Positions 52,233 through 61,368 of a DNA stretch of 64,000 nt are shown here, in pieces. The stretch is from a bacterium (GTDB taxonomy: Bacteria > UBP15 > UBA6099), in the NCBI GenBank assembly GCA_029564595.1, contig JAKQPS010000051.1, positions 1 through 64,000 of the forward strand. Reading direction: 5' to 3'. Every line of letters starts with the position of its first letter. Position 1 is the first letter of the stretch. The notes beneath the pieces were generated by a model, which ran no database searches, had not been told where the DNA came from, and saw nothing but the letters and a program-made list of their open reading frames with translations. A program made the translations under genes and the position numbers.

Positions 52233-53150
52233 ATGAACGCGCGCAATGCGGGACAGGCTTTGATTCTCAACATCCGGAGGAACTCGCTCGACGACGGGCC
52301 GGGCATACGCACGACGGTGTTTTTCAAGGGCTGCCCGCTGAACTGTATTTGGTGTCACAACCCGGAGAGCAAAAAGGCGAAACCGGAGCTTTCTTATGAC
52401 GCTGCCGTCTGCGTGGGTTGCGGAACCTGCGCGTGGGGGTGTCCCGAATCGGCGATAAGCGAAAACAATCCTTATTTCGTCGACCGCGAAAAATGTTCGC
52501 TGTGTTTCAAGTGCGCGGAGGCATGTCCGTCACGCGCCCTGAAAAGAATGGGAACTCCGATGACTGTGGCCGAAGTCGTGGAGTCGGCGCTGAAAGACGC
52601 CGCTTTCTACCGTTCATCCGGTGGCGGAGTCACACTGTCGGGCGGCGAGCCGACGGCGTATATGGAGTTCTGCTCCGAATTGATGAGCGAGCTTTGCAGC
52701 GCGGGCGTCGACACTCTTGTCGAGACTTGCGGCCTGTTCGACTTCGACCGTTTTTCTTTGCTCATCCTGCCTTACGCATCCCGGATATTCATTGATATCA
52801 AGTTGATGGACTCGGCGCGGCATAAGGAGATGTGCGGCGCGGACAACAGAGTTATACTGAGCAACGCGAGGCGTCTTATTGAGGCTTCGGCGCAAGGCGG
52901 GCCGGAAATTCTGCCAAGGATTCCCCTTATTCCGGGCGCGACTGACACGGATGAAAATCTGGCGGCCTCCGCCGCATTTCTGATGGACTGCGGCGCGACG
53001 CGTGTTTCTCTTCTGTCTTACAATCCCACATGGACGGACAAGATGAGAATGCTGGGCGAAGAAACAAAGTTCGCCGCCTCTTCATGGACTTCCGCCGAGA
53101 AGATGGAAAGCTGCCGCGCATTCTTCAAAGACTTTGAAATCGTCCGCTGA
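52233..53150 (+). CDS. orphan glycyl-radical-enzyme activase (radical SAM)
   Basis: The 305-residue protein has the activase core FFKGCPLNCIWCHNPE (C34, C38, C41), two 4Fe-4S inserts (CVGCGTCAWGCP and CSLCFKCAEACP) and SGGGVTLSGGEPTAY. It is similar in layout to the activase at 22769-23710 but clearly divergent in sequence. No glycyl radical enzyme lies nearby; the gene starts 10 bases after the alpha-2-macroglobulin stop. Its GRE must be elsewhere, or it acts on a different glycyl target. Next gene is convergent. Confidence 0.88.
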   Translation: MNARNAGQALILNIRRNSLDDGPGIRTTVFFKGCPLNCIWCHNPESKKAKPELSYDAAVCVGCGTCAWGCPESAISENNPYFVDREKCSLCFKCAEACPSRALKRMGTPMTVAEVVESALKDAAFYRSSGGGVTLSGGEPTAYMEFCSELMSELCSAGVDTLVETCGLFDFDRFSLLILPYASRIFIDIKLMDSARHKEMCGADNRVILSNARRLIEASAQGGPEILPRIPLIPGATDTDENLAASAAFLMDCGATRVSLLSYNPTWTDKMRMLGEETKFAASSWTSAEKMESCRAFFKDFEIVR

Positions 53151-53207
53151 CGGCAGAAAAAAGCAAACAACCGAAAAACTGAAAAAACGATATGCGTGGC
53201 GATGGCA

Positions 53208-53762
53208 TTAACCGCGCTGGAAGCAGTTCCAGAAGCGGTTTTTCTTAATCGCTCGGATTATGGAGTCTTTCGAGCGGCGGCAGTCGAGTTCGATCCATGC
53301 GCGGCCGCAGCCGATTCGAGTGTGAGAGTCGTCGGACGCGATCCTCGGCAATCCCAGTTCATCAGTGTTGAACTCATTGTCCGGAAACCCCTTGGTCGTG
53401 AATTCCACCGCGTCGAGCGGGTATTTCAGGGCGACAGCCGCGACGCGCTCTTTCGCCTGTTCTAGGGTCAGGTCATACTCTCCGATGTGATTGAGAATAT
53501 GAAGCGTCTCTTCTTCGCCCCATATTTTGTTCACGTGCACGTAGCCTTTCTCGAAGACAGTCAACTCGACGCCTTTGAATATGATGAGGTCGGATTTGAC
53601 TGACGCGTAAGTGTCGTCGCTGGAGGACTTCAGCAGATAGTCGTGGTCGGTGAAAGCGATGAAGTCATAGCCAAGTTCAGAGTATATATCGGCGGCTTCC
53701 TGAGGAGAGAGTTTTCCGTCGGAGCAGGTGGTATGGACATGGAGACAGCCTTTGAGAAGCAT
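53208..53762 (-). CDS. PHP-domain phosphoesterase-like protein
   Basis: The 184-residue protein has the metal-binding motifs of the PHP family in order: HVHTTCSDGKLSP, FIAFTDHDY, an internal FKGVELTVFE with a metal-ligand Glu, HILNHIG and IASDDSHTR. It is a short stand-alone form, likely a phosphoesterase or nuclease-like hydrolase of unknown substrate. There is no convincing ribosome site at 53762. Divergent from nothing; the next gene upstream on this strand is the zinc-ribbon/NHL paralogue. Confidence 0.8.
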   Translation of the reverse strand: MLLKGCLHVHTTCSDGKLSPQEAADIYSELGYDFIAFTDHDYLLKSSSDDTYASVKSDLIIFKGVELTVFEKGYVHVNKIWGEEETLHILNHIGEYDLTLEQAKERVAAVALKYPLDAVEFTTKGFPDNEFNTDELGLPRIASDDSHTRIGCGRAWIELDCRRSKDSIIRAIKKNRFWNCFQRG

Positions 53763-53838
53763 GGGAAGGGGCGAGCGGCCTCCCGAACCGCGACAACGCG
53801 CATAATAACAGAGGCGGGACTAAAAGGCAAATGAAGCG

Positions 53839-56385
53839 TCAGCCTCTAGCGGAGAGATATTTTGCGTCTGACACAGCGCGGTTGACGCTGAGGGCGTGGA
53901 AGAACAAACACTGCGCGGCGGCGGGAGCCAGCCACAGCGGGTCAGTGAACGCGAACCCTGAGAAGTGGGCGGCGCAAACAAGACCGAGAGCGGCTGCGGC
54001 CCCGAAATATTGCAGCGCGTGTATATTCTGTCCGTTGTAAAGCTGTCCGAGTCCCGGCATAAGAACAGAAAGGACGCCGGCCAGCGCGGGTTTTTTGAAC
54101 ACTACGCCGCACTGTTGGCACGACGTCGAATCAGGCGGCACGGGCTGGCAGCAATTCGGGCAGAGCGGGCGAATCGTGCGTTGGGGCGCTGTCTTGGGCA
54201 GCGCGTTTAATCTGTTCACAAGCCAATCCATGCGGGCGGCGAACGCCGCCGCTCCCCAATAATGCGGAGTCAGAACCCTGACGGGGCCTCCGGCAACCGG
54301 TTGCAGGTCGAACGTCCAGTACGATTGTAGAAACGGCGAGCGCAGTTCCGCGCCTTGGAAGTCCCTAAGCGGTCTGGCCCTGACCAGAGGCGATTTAGCA
54401 AACAGTCCGCCTTTTCCTCCGGCGTCTATCCACACCAGCCTGTATTCGGTGAGCAGAAGCAGCCCTTGCCTGCGGCTCGGCATTCTGCACAGAAGCGCGT
54501 CCACCAGCTTTTCTTTCGGCGACACACTCTGCGATATTTCAGGCCCCAGCAACCTGAAAAGCTGGTCTCTGTGGCGCAGGTGTTTCTGTTCTGAAAGGCC
54601 TTCGGCCGACCATTTTTTCGTCAGGATGAATGAAACGATAAACCCTGACCATACCAGCAGAGCCGCGACGGCAGCCGGGATGTAAAGTGCGAGATGGGGG
54701 GTGGATGTCCTTATCAATATTAGGCGGATGATAAACGAGATAATGATTGCTACGGGCACGACTGCGGCTGTTATCGCGTCAGACAGAGTCCCGCGCCACT
54801 GCCGGGATGGAGAGACATTTTCCGGCCCCGGGATGTGGAATATGATTTCGGTGCTGAAAGACTGCGCGCGGCGGCGGGTGTACCTGTGTTCCGCGTCCTG
54901 CCCCAGCCATGCGGCTCTCTGCTTTGAGCCGACAAGCGACATAAGCCCGGCAAGGCCCGCGATACCCAGCATCGTGAACGCGCTCCCGCAGTATCTCAGG
55001 ACAGTGTTAATTGCCGACGAACGTTTCATCCCCGCCACAAGATCCGAAATCTCCTGATAGTGGACATCGACGAAGAACCCCGATTCCGGGTCCCACTCCC
55101 CGGCGATATAAGCGTCTGGGTCAACGATTGTCAACAGGCCATCGGGGGTTGCGGTTATTGAGCGAGGGTTTACGCGCTGTCCGCTCCTAGTGGCGATTTC
55201 AGACGACGAGATTGTGTTTCCGTTAAAATCCATCGTTATGATTATCCCGGGGCGTTTGCCGGACGCGCTGAGCATCGACACGTATACTAGGCCCCGCTTC
55301 GCGTCCACCGCCAGACTATCTGGAAAAAATCTCGCTCCCAGAGAAATCTCATGTCCGGGATGGTTCACCGCGACCTTCTCCGTCCGATTGTCGCCGGGTA
55401 TGACCGCGTTGTGCGGGAAGTTCCATGTTTCGACGAATTTATACTCCCGGTCGAGAACCTGTATTCGCAGATTCAGCGTGTCGGCAACTAGGAGATACCC
55501 GTCGGGCAGTTCGGCGACGCCGCCCGGCGATCTTAAATCGGCGAAACCGGAGCCGTATCCTCCTGCAGAAGCCACAAGCTTGCGCGACATATCTATAACA
55601 TCCACGCGGTTGTCATCCCGGATAGATATAGCCACATTTCCGTCGCTGAGAGCGGAGAACCTGTAGTCTCGTCCGAGTTTGCCGAGGCCGAACTGGTCTA
55701 GCCATTTTCCGCTCTGCTCCAGAAGATCCACCGTGCCTCTGAACGGATTTGCAATCCAGATATTTCCGTTCGGGGCGATGTCGAAAAAAACCATCCCTCG
55801 AAGCATCCAGCTTCCAGATTCTTTTTTGACCCAGCTTGAGCGGCCCGACGTGTCGAACCGGCATAGCTTTCTGGTGGTTGAAAAATAGAAGCTGTCGCGT
55901 GTTATAGTGTATTGAACAGGTCTTTCCAGCCTCGGTCGGCGTATGGCGGAGACCGCTAGAAAGACCAGTCCTGCCGTCGCCACCGCCACGGCCGCTATGA
56001 AAAGATTCCAATATTTGCTTCTTACCTCCGCCGCAAAGTTGGCGCGAGGCGGTTCGGCAGGCTCTACTCTAGGCAGGTCCGCCGCGGCAACTTCTTCGAC
56101 CGTGCCGCCTTCCGTCACCACTGCCCGGAAAGTGTCAGCAAGAACCGGCGTAGTGTCGCCGGACTTGTCCCGGAGCGCTATTTTTCTTCGAGCCTCCTCG
56201 CTTCTGTTGACCCGTTGCGCAGGCTCAGACGACGAGTCCGGCGGGGTAGTCCGGGCGGTTTGCGGAGAGGGCGGAGACTTAAGCGAGGCCGCCTCGCGCG
56301 CCTCGCCGGGCATCTTTGCCCCGCACCCGTTGCAGAACTTCGCTCCGGTCTTCAATTCTTTTCCGCATTCAGGACAAGTCGTCAT
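53839..56385 (-). CDS. zinc-ribbon / NHL-propeller membrane protein (paralogue 2, long form)
   Basis: The 848-residue protein starts with a zinc ribbon (CPECG, CNGCG), a Ser/Thr/Pro-rich linker, one membrane segment (about 130-148), an NHL-type propeller (NGNIWIANPFRGTVDLL, LPDGYLLVADTLNLRIQVLD), several membrane segments (about 450-600), a PH-like or GRAM-like stretch (GLLLLTEYRLVWIDAGG), a second zinc ribbon (CPNCC, CQQCG), and a final SVLMPGLGQLYNGQ helix pair. The N-terminal 450 residues parallel the protein at 25667-27358. Both appear to be membrane-anchored propellers with cytosolic zinc ribbons. Function unknown. Confidence 0.7.
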   Translation of the reverse strand: MTTCPECGKELKTGAKFCNGCGAKMPGEAREAASLKSPPSPQTARTTPPDSSSEPAQRVNRSEEARRKIALRDKSGDTTPVLADTFRAVVTEGGTVEEVAAADLPRVEPAEPPRANFAAEVRSKYWNLFIAAVAVATAGLVFLAVSAIRRPRLERPVQYTITRDSFYFSTTRKLCRFDTSGRSSWVKKESGSWMLRGMVFFDIAPNGNIWIANPFRGTVDLLEQSGKWLDQFGLGKLGRDYRFSALSDGNVAISIRDDNRVDVIDMSRKLVASAGGYGSGFADLRSPGGVAELPDGYLLVADTLNLRIQVLDREYKFVETWNFPHNAVIPGDNRTEKVAVNHPGHEISLGARFFPDSLAVDAKRGLVYVSMLSASGKRPGIIITMDFNGNTISSSEIATRSGQRVNPRSITATPDGLLTIVDPDAYIAGEWDPESGFFVDVHYQEISDLVAGMKRSSAINTVLRYCGSAFTMLGIAGLAGLMSLVGSKQRAAWLGQDAEHRYTRRRAQSFSTEIIFHIPGPENVSPSRQWRGTLSDAITAAVVPVAIIISFIIRLILIRTSTPHLALYIPAAVAALLVWSGFIVSFILTKKWSAEGLSEQKHLRHRDQLFRLLGPEISQSVSPKEKLVDALLCRMPSRRQGLLLLTEYRLVWIDAGGKGGLFAKSPLVRARPLRDFQGAELRSPFLQSYWTFDLQPVAGGPVRVLTPHYWGAAAFAARMDWLVNRLNALPKTAPQRTIRPLCPNCCQPVPPDSTSCQQCGVVFKKPALAGVLSVLMPGLGQLYNGQNIHALQYFGAAAALGLVCAAHFSGFAFTDPLWLAPAAAQCLFFHALSVNRAVSDAKYLSARG

Positions 56386-56406
56386 ATTATCCGAAAAGCC
56401 GCGCCG

Positions 56407-57276
56407 TCACGCTTTTAGGGAGGCTTCAAGAGCCTCGATCACGCGCCGCGTCTGCTCTTTCTTCGCTTTCTTAATGCCTTCGGCGTCGAACACCTTCGCG
56501 CCTGTCACGATTATGAAGTCAGTTACCGTCACATCCTGATCAAGTCCGAGCTGTTTGCCTACCGCCCGCATTATGATGTCGCCTATCAGCAACCCGGCGA
56601 AAGCGCGGCGCATCAGGGCGACGAAGCCGAGTTTGTTCATCGCGAAGCGGGCAAGTTCCAGAAGGGAGTCGCCCGTTTTCGCGTTGCTCTCAGCCGCGCG
56701 GGCCAGCGACAGCGCGTCCGTCAGTATCTTTTCCATATCGGCGTCCGACAGTCTCTCGCAGAACGCCGCCGCCGCCGCGCTCCCAAGCTCGACGACAGCC
56801 TCGATAAGCTCGTCGTCCGTGTAGTCCGGCCCGTCGTAAGCCTTCTCTTCCAGCCGCTCCAGAATCCCGCCGTCGCCCGTGATTTTTTCGAGAGCGTCAG
56901 CGTCCATGTTTATCCAGCTTCCGACCAGCTCAGCCGCAAGCATCTCCGCGAGCGCCTCTTTCTGGTTTTTGCCGACAATCTTCTCCCGTATCAGCTTCAT
57001 CGACTGCTTAAGAGTTTCATCGCTTACTTCGCGCTCATAGTCGATGTCGAAAACGCCGAGAAGGAACTTCTTTATCCTGCGCTCCATTTTCTTTCTGTCT
57101 TCTGAGCCATCTGCGATGTCGTAAAAAGTGTTGGACACAAGATCGAGAAGCTCTGAGAATTCCTTTTTCGGGGCCACCCCGTCAAGAAGAGCCTCCCGCA
57201 GAGGCTCGGTGAATTCCTGCGAAAGCTTTTCGGCCAGAATGGCTAGTTTCCTGCTTTTAGACGACGAATCGGACAT
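56407..57276 (-). CDS. helical protein of unknown function
   Basis: I do not recognise this 289-residue protein. It is almost wholly helical and acidic, with repeated charged helices (DRKKMERRIKKFLLGVFDIDY, LEEKAYDGPDYTDDELIEAVVEL) and one hydrophobic helix (LMRRAFAGLLIGDIIMRAVG) that could be amphipathic. There is no signal peptide. It starts at 57276 with GGAGG about 12 bases upstream and ends 21 bases before the zinc-ribbon/NHL gene, so the two are probably co-transcribed. A cytosolic partner of that membrane protein is one possibility, by position only. Confidence 0.6.
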   Translation of the reverse strand: MSDSSSKSRKLAILAEKLSQEFTEPLREALLDGVAPKKEFSELLDLVSNTFYDIADGSEDRKKMERRIKKFLLGVFDIDYEREVSDETLKQSMKLIREKIVGKNQKEALAEMLAAELVGSWINMDADALEKITGDGGILERLEEKAYDGPDYTDDELIEAVVELGSAAAAAFCERLSDADMEKILTDALSLARAAESNAKTGDSLLELARFAMNKLGFVALMRRAFAGLLIGDIIMRAVGKQLGLDQDVTVTDFIIVTGAKVFDAEGIKKAKKEQTRRVIEALEASLKA

Positions 57277-57398
57277 ATCAGGTTCGAACCTCCACGAGAG
57301 CGCCGGAATGCGCAGGCGCATATTTCAAATCACAATTATACAGCATCAAGGCTGACGGTCGATAGACGGTGTTAAGCAAAGAACTAAACGAGCAAGTA

Positions 57399-58769
57399 TC
57401 AGAATATCAATTTGCCGAAAAGGTCGTATTCATCCGAGCGGGTGATTTTGACATTGACGAAGGTTCCGGGAGCAGCGTTGCCTTCGAAACGCACGACGCC
57501 GTCGATTTCGGGGGCGTCTCGCTCCGAGCGGCCACAGCACAGCGCGACTCGATTTTTTCCGGCGCTCTTCATGGGCTTCAAGACGCTCTCGGCGAGAACT
57601 TTCAACGTTTTGCCGCGCAACTCGCGGTTCTTTTCAGCGGATATTTTCTGTTGCAGTTCCATCGCCGCCGCGAGCCGCTCAGCTTTGATTTCTTCCGGGA
57701 CAGCGTTTTTCATTGACGCGGCCGGCGTTCCGGTTTCGGGAGAAAAGGCGAAAGCTCCCAGCTTGTCGAAACGGGCTTCGGCGATGAAGTCGAGCAATCG
57801 CCGGAATCTGGTTTCCGTTTCTCCCGGGAATCCTACAATCACGGAACTTCTTATTGAAATATCCGGAACGGCGCTTCGAAGCAACGATATTGAGCGTTTA
57901 ACCGCCGCCGCTCCTCCGCGCCTGTTCATCGCTTTTAGAATCGCGTTGTCGATATGTTGAACGGGCAGGTCTATGTAGCGGCAGACTTTCGGGTTGGACG
58001 CTATCGCTTTCGCCAGTCTCTCGTCCACGAGGTCGGGATACGCGTACATCACCCTAATCCATTCTATGCCATCAATGTCGGCGAGGCGGGAAAGAAGTTG
58101 AGGCAGCGCGCCGGGCGACGCGTCGGACGAGCCGAACCTCGTGGTGTCCTGCGCCACCAGCACGAGTTCGCGGACGCCTATGGCAGCAAGGTCGGACGCT
58201 TCGCGCTCTATGGACGCGGCGGTCCTGCTTCTGAAAGGCCCGCGCAGTTTCGGTATCGCGCAGTATGAACATCTATTCGAACACCCTTCGGCTATCTTCA
58301 GGTATGCCGTCCACGGCGGAGTGGCGAGCAGGCGGGGGTGAGTGTGATTGTGAATGAAAGTGGTCTTAGCGAAGTGACTGGAGGCGGAGCTTTGCAGCAA
58401 ATCGACAATCTTCGGATATGATGACGTTCCTATGAGCAGGTCGATTTCAGGGAAAGATTTCGAGAGGGCTGAGCGCTCTTTTTGCGCGAGGCATCCGGCC
58501 ACCACCAGCGTTATCTCGGGGCGGGCGCGTTTCAGTTCCGCCATCTCGCCGATGACCGACGCCGACTCTTCCGCCGCCGGCTTGATGAATCCGCATGTGT
58601 TGACGATTATGATGTCCGCGGACGCGGGGTCGGCGGAGAAGTCGCATCCGGCGACGGCTAGCGCTCCGAGCATCACTTCGGTGTCCACTGTGTTTTTCGG
58701 GCAGCCGAGGCTGACGGCCGCCACCATAGGCGCTCTCGGTTTACTCTTGACTGTTTTCCCTTTCGGCAT
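57399..58769 (-). CDS. rimO: ribosomal protein S12 methylthiotransferase RimO
   Basis: The 456-residue enzyme thiomethylates Asp88 (E. coli numbering) of ribosomal protein S12. It has the N-terminal UPF0004 domain with MVAAVSLGCPKNTVDTE, NTCGFI and AGCLAQ cysteines for the second cluster, the radical SAM motif EGCSNRCSYCAIPKLRG, and a C-terminal TRAM-like domain. The SLGCPKN and IP(K)LRG(P)FRSR blocks favour RimO over MiaB. GGGAGG precedes the start. Monocistronic. Confidence 0.92.
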   Translation of the reverse strand: MPKGKTVKSKPRAPMVAAVSLGCPKNTVDTEVMLGALAVAGCDFSADPASADIIIVNTCGFIKPAAEESASVIGEMAELKRARPEITLVVAGCLAQKERSALSKSFPEIDLLIGTSSYPKIVDLLQSSASSHFAKTTFIHNHTHPRLLATPPWTAYLKIAEGCSNRCSYCAIPKLRGPFRSRTAASIEREASDLAAIGVRELVLVAQDTTRFGSSDASPGALPQLLSRLADIDGIEWIRVMYAYPDLVDERLAKAIASNPKVCRYIDLPVQHIDNAILKAMNRRGGAAAVKRSISLLRSAVPDISIRSSVIVGFPGETETRFRRLLDFIAEARFDKLGAFAFSPETGTPAASMKNAVPEEIKAERLAAAMELQQKISAEKNRELRGKTLKVLAESVLKPMKSAGKNRVALCCGRSERDAPEIDGVVRFEGNAAPGTFVNVKITRSDEYDLFGKLIF

Positions 58770-58861
58770 AAATCCTCCCGGCGCAGGGCATAATAGGCAA
58801 AGCGCATTCTAGCGGCAGGGGGCGATTCTGGTCAAACTCAGACCGAGCGGCGCGGCCCCGG

Positions 58862-60271
58862 CTATTTCTTCAGCGCCACATTTTTTACCGTCGCAATAAT
58901 GTCGAAAATTGTGAGAATTACGATTTTAAAGTCGAACCAGATAGACCAGTTTTCGATATAGTAGAGGTCGTATTGAAGGCGTTCGGAAATAGAAGTGTCG
59001 CCGCGAAGGCCGTTCACCTGCGCCCATCCGCTCATTCCGGATTTTACCTTGTGGCGCTCCATGTAACGGGGGATGCCTTTTTCAAATTTCTCGACGTAGA
59101 AAGGGCGTTCGGGTCGCGGCCCGACGAGGCTCATTTCGCCTTTCAGCACATTGATAAGCTGGGGGACTTCGTCGAGGGACGACTTGCGGAGCATGTCTCC
59201 CAACCGGGTTACCCTCGGGTCTTCCTCTTTCGACCATCCGGGGCCGGACTCCGCCTCCGCTTTCATCGTCCTGAATTTGAACATCCAGAACACGCGTCCG
59301 TCCATGCCGACCCTTTTCTGCATGTAGAATATCGGGCCGGGCGAATCCATCCTGATTAGAACCGCGACAAGGAAAAAGAAGGGAGAAAGAGCTATCAGCG
59401 CCGGTATGGAGATAGCGATATCCACAGCCCGCTTGACGGCCGCGTTGAACCCCCTGATTCGCAGCCCTTTGACTCGGATTAGAGGAGAGCCGCAAACCTC
59501 CTCGAAAAATCTCGGCCCGACCAGCAGTTCTACCATGTCGGGGTCTATCAGGCACTCGATGGCCCGCTTGTCGCACAAATCCACTATGTCTTTCATCCTG
59601 TCGTGGTAGCCTGACTCAAGGGAAACCACCACCATGTCTATCCCATGCGTGACTATGATTTCTTCCATTTCGTCCAGAGAGCCGAGCAGAGGCGCGCTTC
59701 CGAGCGCGCCGGCTTTCTCTTCTTCAACGTAGCCGACAAGTTTGTAGCCGAGGTCGGCCCTGCCCGTGAACTTTTCAGCGATCCTCTCAAAATTCCGGCC
59801 TGTTCCTATCAGGAGGACTCTTTTCTGTCCTTTACCCCTTCGAAGCAGGGCGCGCTCGAAAGACACAACGACGATCCTGCCCGATGAAAGAAGGATGTAG
59901 CCGATAATCGCCGCGTAACCTATCGTCAGCCGGGAGTATGAAAAGTCGCGGTAGAAGAAAGATAAAGCCAGCAGAATGACGAGGCTGATTGAGGAAGCCC
60001 GGATGGCTCCGAAAACGATGTCGATACGGGAAGCTCCGCGCATCGGCCTGTACATGCCCGACACAGCCATGAAATAAATGTTTAGAACGGTGAAAAGAAT
60101 CGCTAACGCGATATAGTTTTCCTGTGGAGGAATCTCGGTTTCTTTAGATATCTCCGCGAATCTTATTTGATACGCGATGATGAAAGTCGCGACTGAACAC
60201 GCCACATCGGCGACCGCGCGCAAGGCTAGCATGGCCCCTTGAAAAACATTCGCGGGAGACGACCTTCTCAT
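58862..60271 (-). CDS. exopolysaccharide initiating sugar-phosphate transferase (WbaP/CpsE-like)
   Basis: The 469-residue membrane enzyme transfers the first sugar phosphate to undecaprenyl phosphate. It has four to five N-terminal helices, a CoA-binding-like Rossmann stretch (VLLIGTGRNFERIAEKF), and the C-terminal bacterial sugar transferase domain with PGPIFYMQKRVGMDGRVFWM, FKFRTM, SLDEVPQLINVLKGEMSLVGPRPE. The start at 60271 overlaps the upstream gene's stop (ATGA) and has AAGGAGAG at good spacing. It is the last gene of a leftward glycosyltransferase operon. Confidence 0.9.
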   Translation of the reverse strand: MRRSSPANVFQGAMLALRAVADVACSVATFIIAYQIRFAEISKETEIPPQENYIALAILFTVLNIYFMAVSGMYRPMRGASRIDIVFGAIRASSISLVILLALSFFYRDFSYSRLTIGYAAIIGYILLSSGRIVVVSFERALLRRGKGQKRVLLIGTGRNFERIAEKFTGRADLGYKLVGYVEEEKAGALGSAPLLGSLDEMEEIIVTHGIDMVVVSLESGYHDRMKDIVDLCDKRAIECLIDPDMVELLVGPRFFEEVCGSPLIRVKGLRIRGFNAAVKRAVDIAISIPALIALSPFFFLVAVLIRMDSPGPIFYMQKRVGMDGRVFWMFKFRTMKAEAESGPGWSKEEDPRVTRLGDMLRKSSLDEVPQLINVLKGEMSLVGPRPERPFYVEKFEKGIPRYMERHKVKSGMSGWAQVNGLRGDTSISERLQYDLYYIENWSIWFDFKIVILTIFDIIATVKNVALKK

Positions 60272-61368
60272 CCCGCGCTCTCCTTGCGCAGGCGGTGTTT
60301 TTCTTCCACAAAGTCCGCGATTTTTCTTTTGAAAACGGAGACGTCGAAAGTCTCCGCGTGGGCGCGTATCCTTTGCGGATCCACAGCCTGCCAGTCGAAA
60401 CGCCGCACTGCCTCTTCGAGCGCGTCTGGAGTTTGCCGGTCGAAAAACGCGCCGGTTGCGCTGCTCGCCACCGTTTCGAGCGCGCCTCCCGCTCCATACG
60501 CGATGACGGGCCGGCCCGATGCTTGCGCCTCCAGTGGTGTGATGCCGAAGTCCTCTTCGCCCGGAAAAATGAACGCGCGGCATTTCGAATACAAATCAGG
60601 TATTTTTTCGTCCGGCACGAATCCCAGAAACTCTATATTCGGCTTGGCTTTGGATTTAAGCCTTTCCATTTCCGGCCCTGAACCTGCGATAAGCAACTTG
60701 TGTCCCAGCCTGTTGAACGCCTCGACCGCCAAGTCCACGCGCTTGTACGGCACGAGTCGAGAAACGACAAGGTAGTAGTCTTCAACCCCGTCCGAAACCG
60801 CGAATCTGGACGCTTGCACCGGAGAGTGTATCACCGCGGCTTCTCTTCTGTAGTGTTTCATTATGCGTCGGGCGACATTTCGAGAATTGGCGACAAACCA
60901 GTCCACACGGTTCGCCGCGGCGACATCGTGCGCTCTGAGGTAGTGGAACAGCAGCCGCATCGGCCATCGGGAGACCCTGCCGAACCCGGCTATGTATTCA
61001 TGGTAGAAATCCCAAGCGTATCTCATCGGTGTGTGGACGAAACAGACGTGGCATGTCGTCGCCGGAGTTATCACGCTTTTGGCCGACATGTGGTGGCTGC
61101 TCAGAACCACGTCGTATCCGCTCAAGTCGAAGCTCTCGAACGCCATAGGAAAAAACGGCATGAACAGGCGATGCTTTTTTAGAGCAAATGGGGCTTTCTG
61201 CAGAAATGAGGAGATGACCGTCCTATCAGAAAACCGGTCGCCCAATGCCGCGCGGTCATAGAGCGCGGTGTAAATCGGCGCTTCCGGGTACACGTCCGCG
61301 AATTCCCTGACAACTAGGTCCGAGCCTCCCCATGTCACGAGGAACTCGTGGACCAGAGCGACCTTCAT
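60268..61368 (-). CDS. GT-B glycosyltransferase (WbaZ-like mannosyltransferase type)
   Basis: The 366-residue enzyme starts MKVALVHEFLVTWGGSDLVV, has CFVHTPMRYAWDFYHEY, and the donor-binding EX7E block FPGEEDFGITPLEAQASGRP. This combination is seen in mannosyl- or related transferases of O-antigen and exopolysaccharide clusters. Cytosolic or membrane-associated. The start codon overlaps the stop of the next upstream gene by one base (TGATG). Sugar specificity unknown. Confidence 0.85.
   Translation of the reverse strand: MKVALVHEFLVTWGGSDLVVREFADVYPEAPIYTALYDRAALGDRFSDRTVISSFLQKAPFALKKHRLFMPFFPMAFESFDLSGYDVVLSSHHMSAKSVITPATTCHVCFVHTPMRYAWDFYHEYIAGFGRVSRWPMRLLFHYLRAHDVAAANRVDWFVANSRNVARRIMKHYRREAAVIHSPVQASRFAVSDGVEDYYLVVSRLVPYKRVDLAVEAFNRLGHKLLIAGSGPEMERLKSKAKPNIEFLGFVPDEKIPDLYSKCRAFIFPGEEDFGITPLEAQASGRPVIAYGAGGALETVASSATGAFFDRQTPDALEEAVRRFDWQAVDPQRIRAHAETFDVSVFKRKIADFVEEKHRLRKESAG

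Noticed and set aside
57284-57300. GGTTCGAACC, which resembles a tRNA T-loop
   Set aside because: The flanking bases do not form a T-stem, and no acceptor, D or anticodon arms could be placed; it is a chance palindrome in a gene leader.
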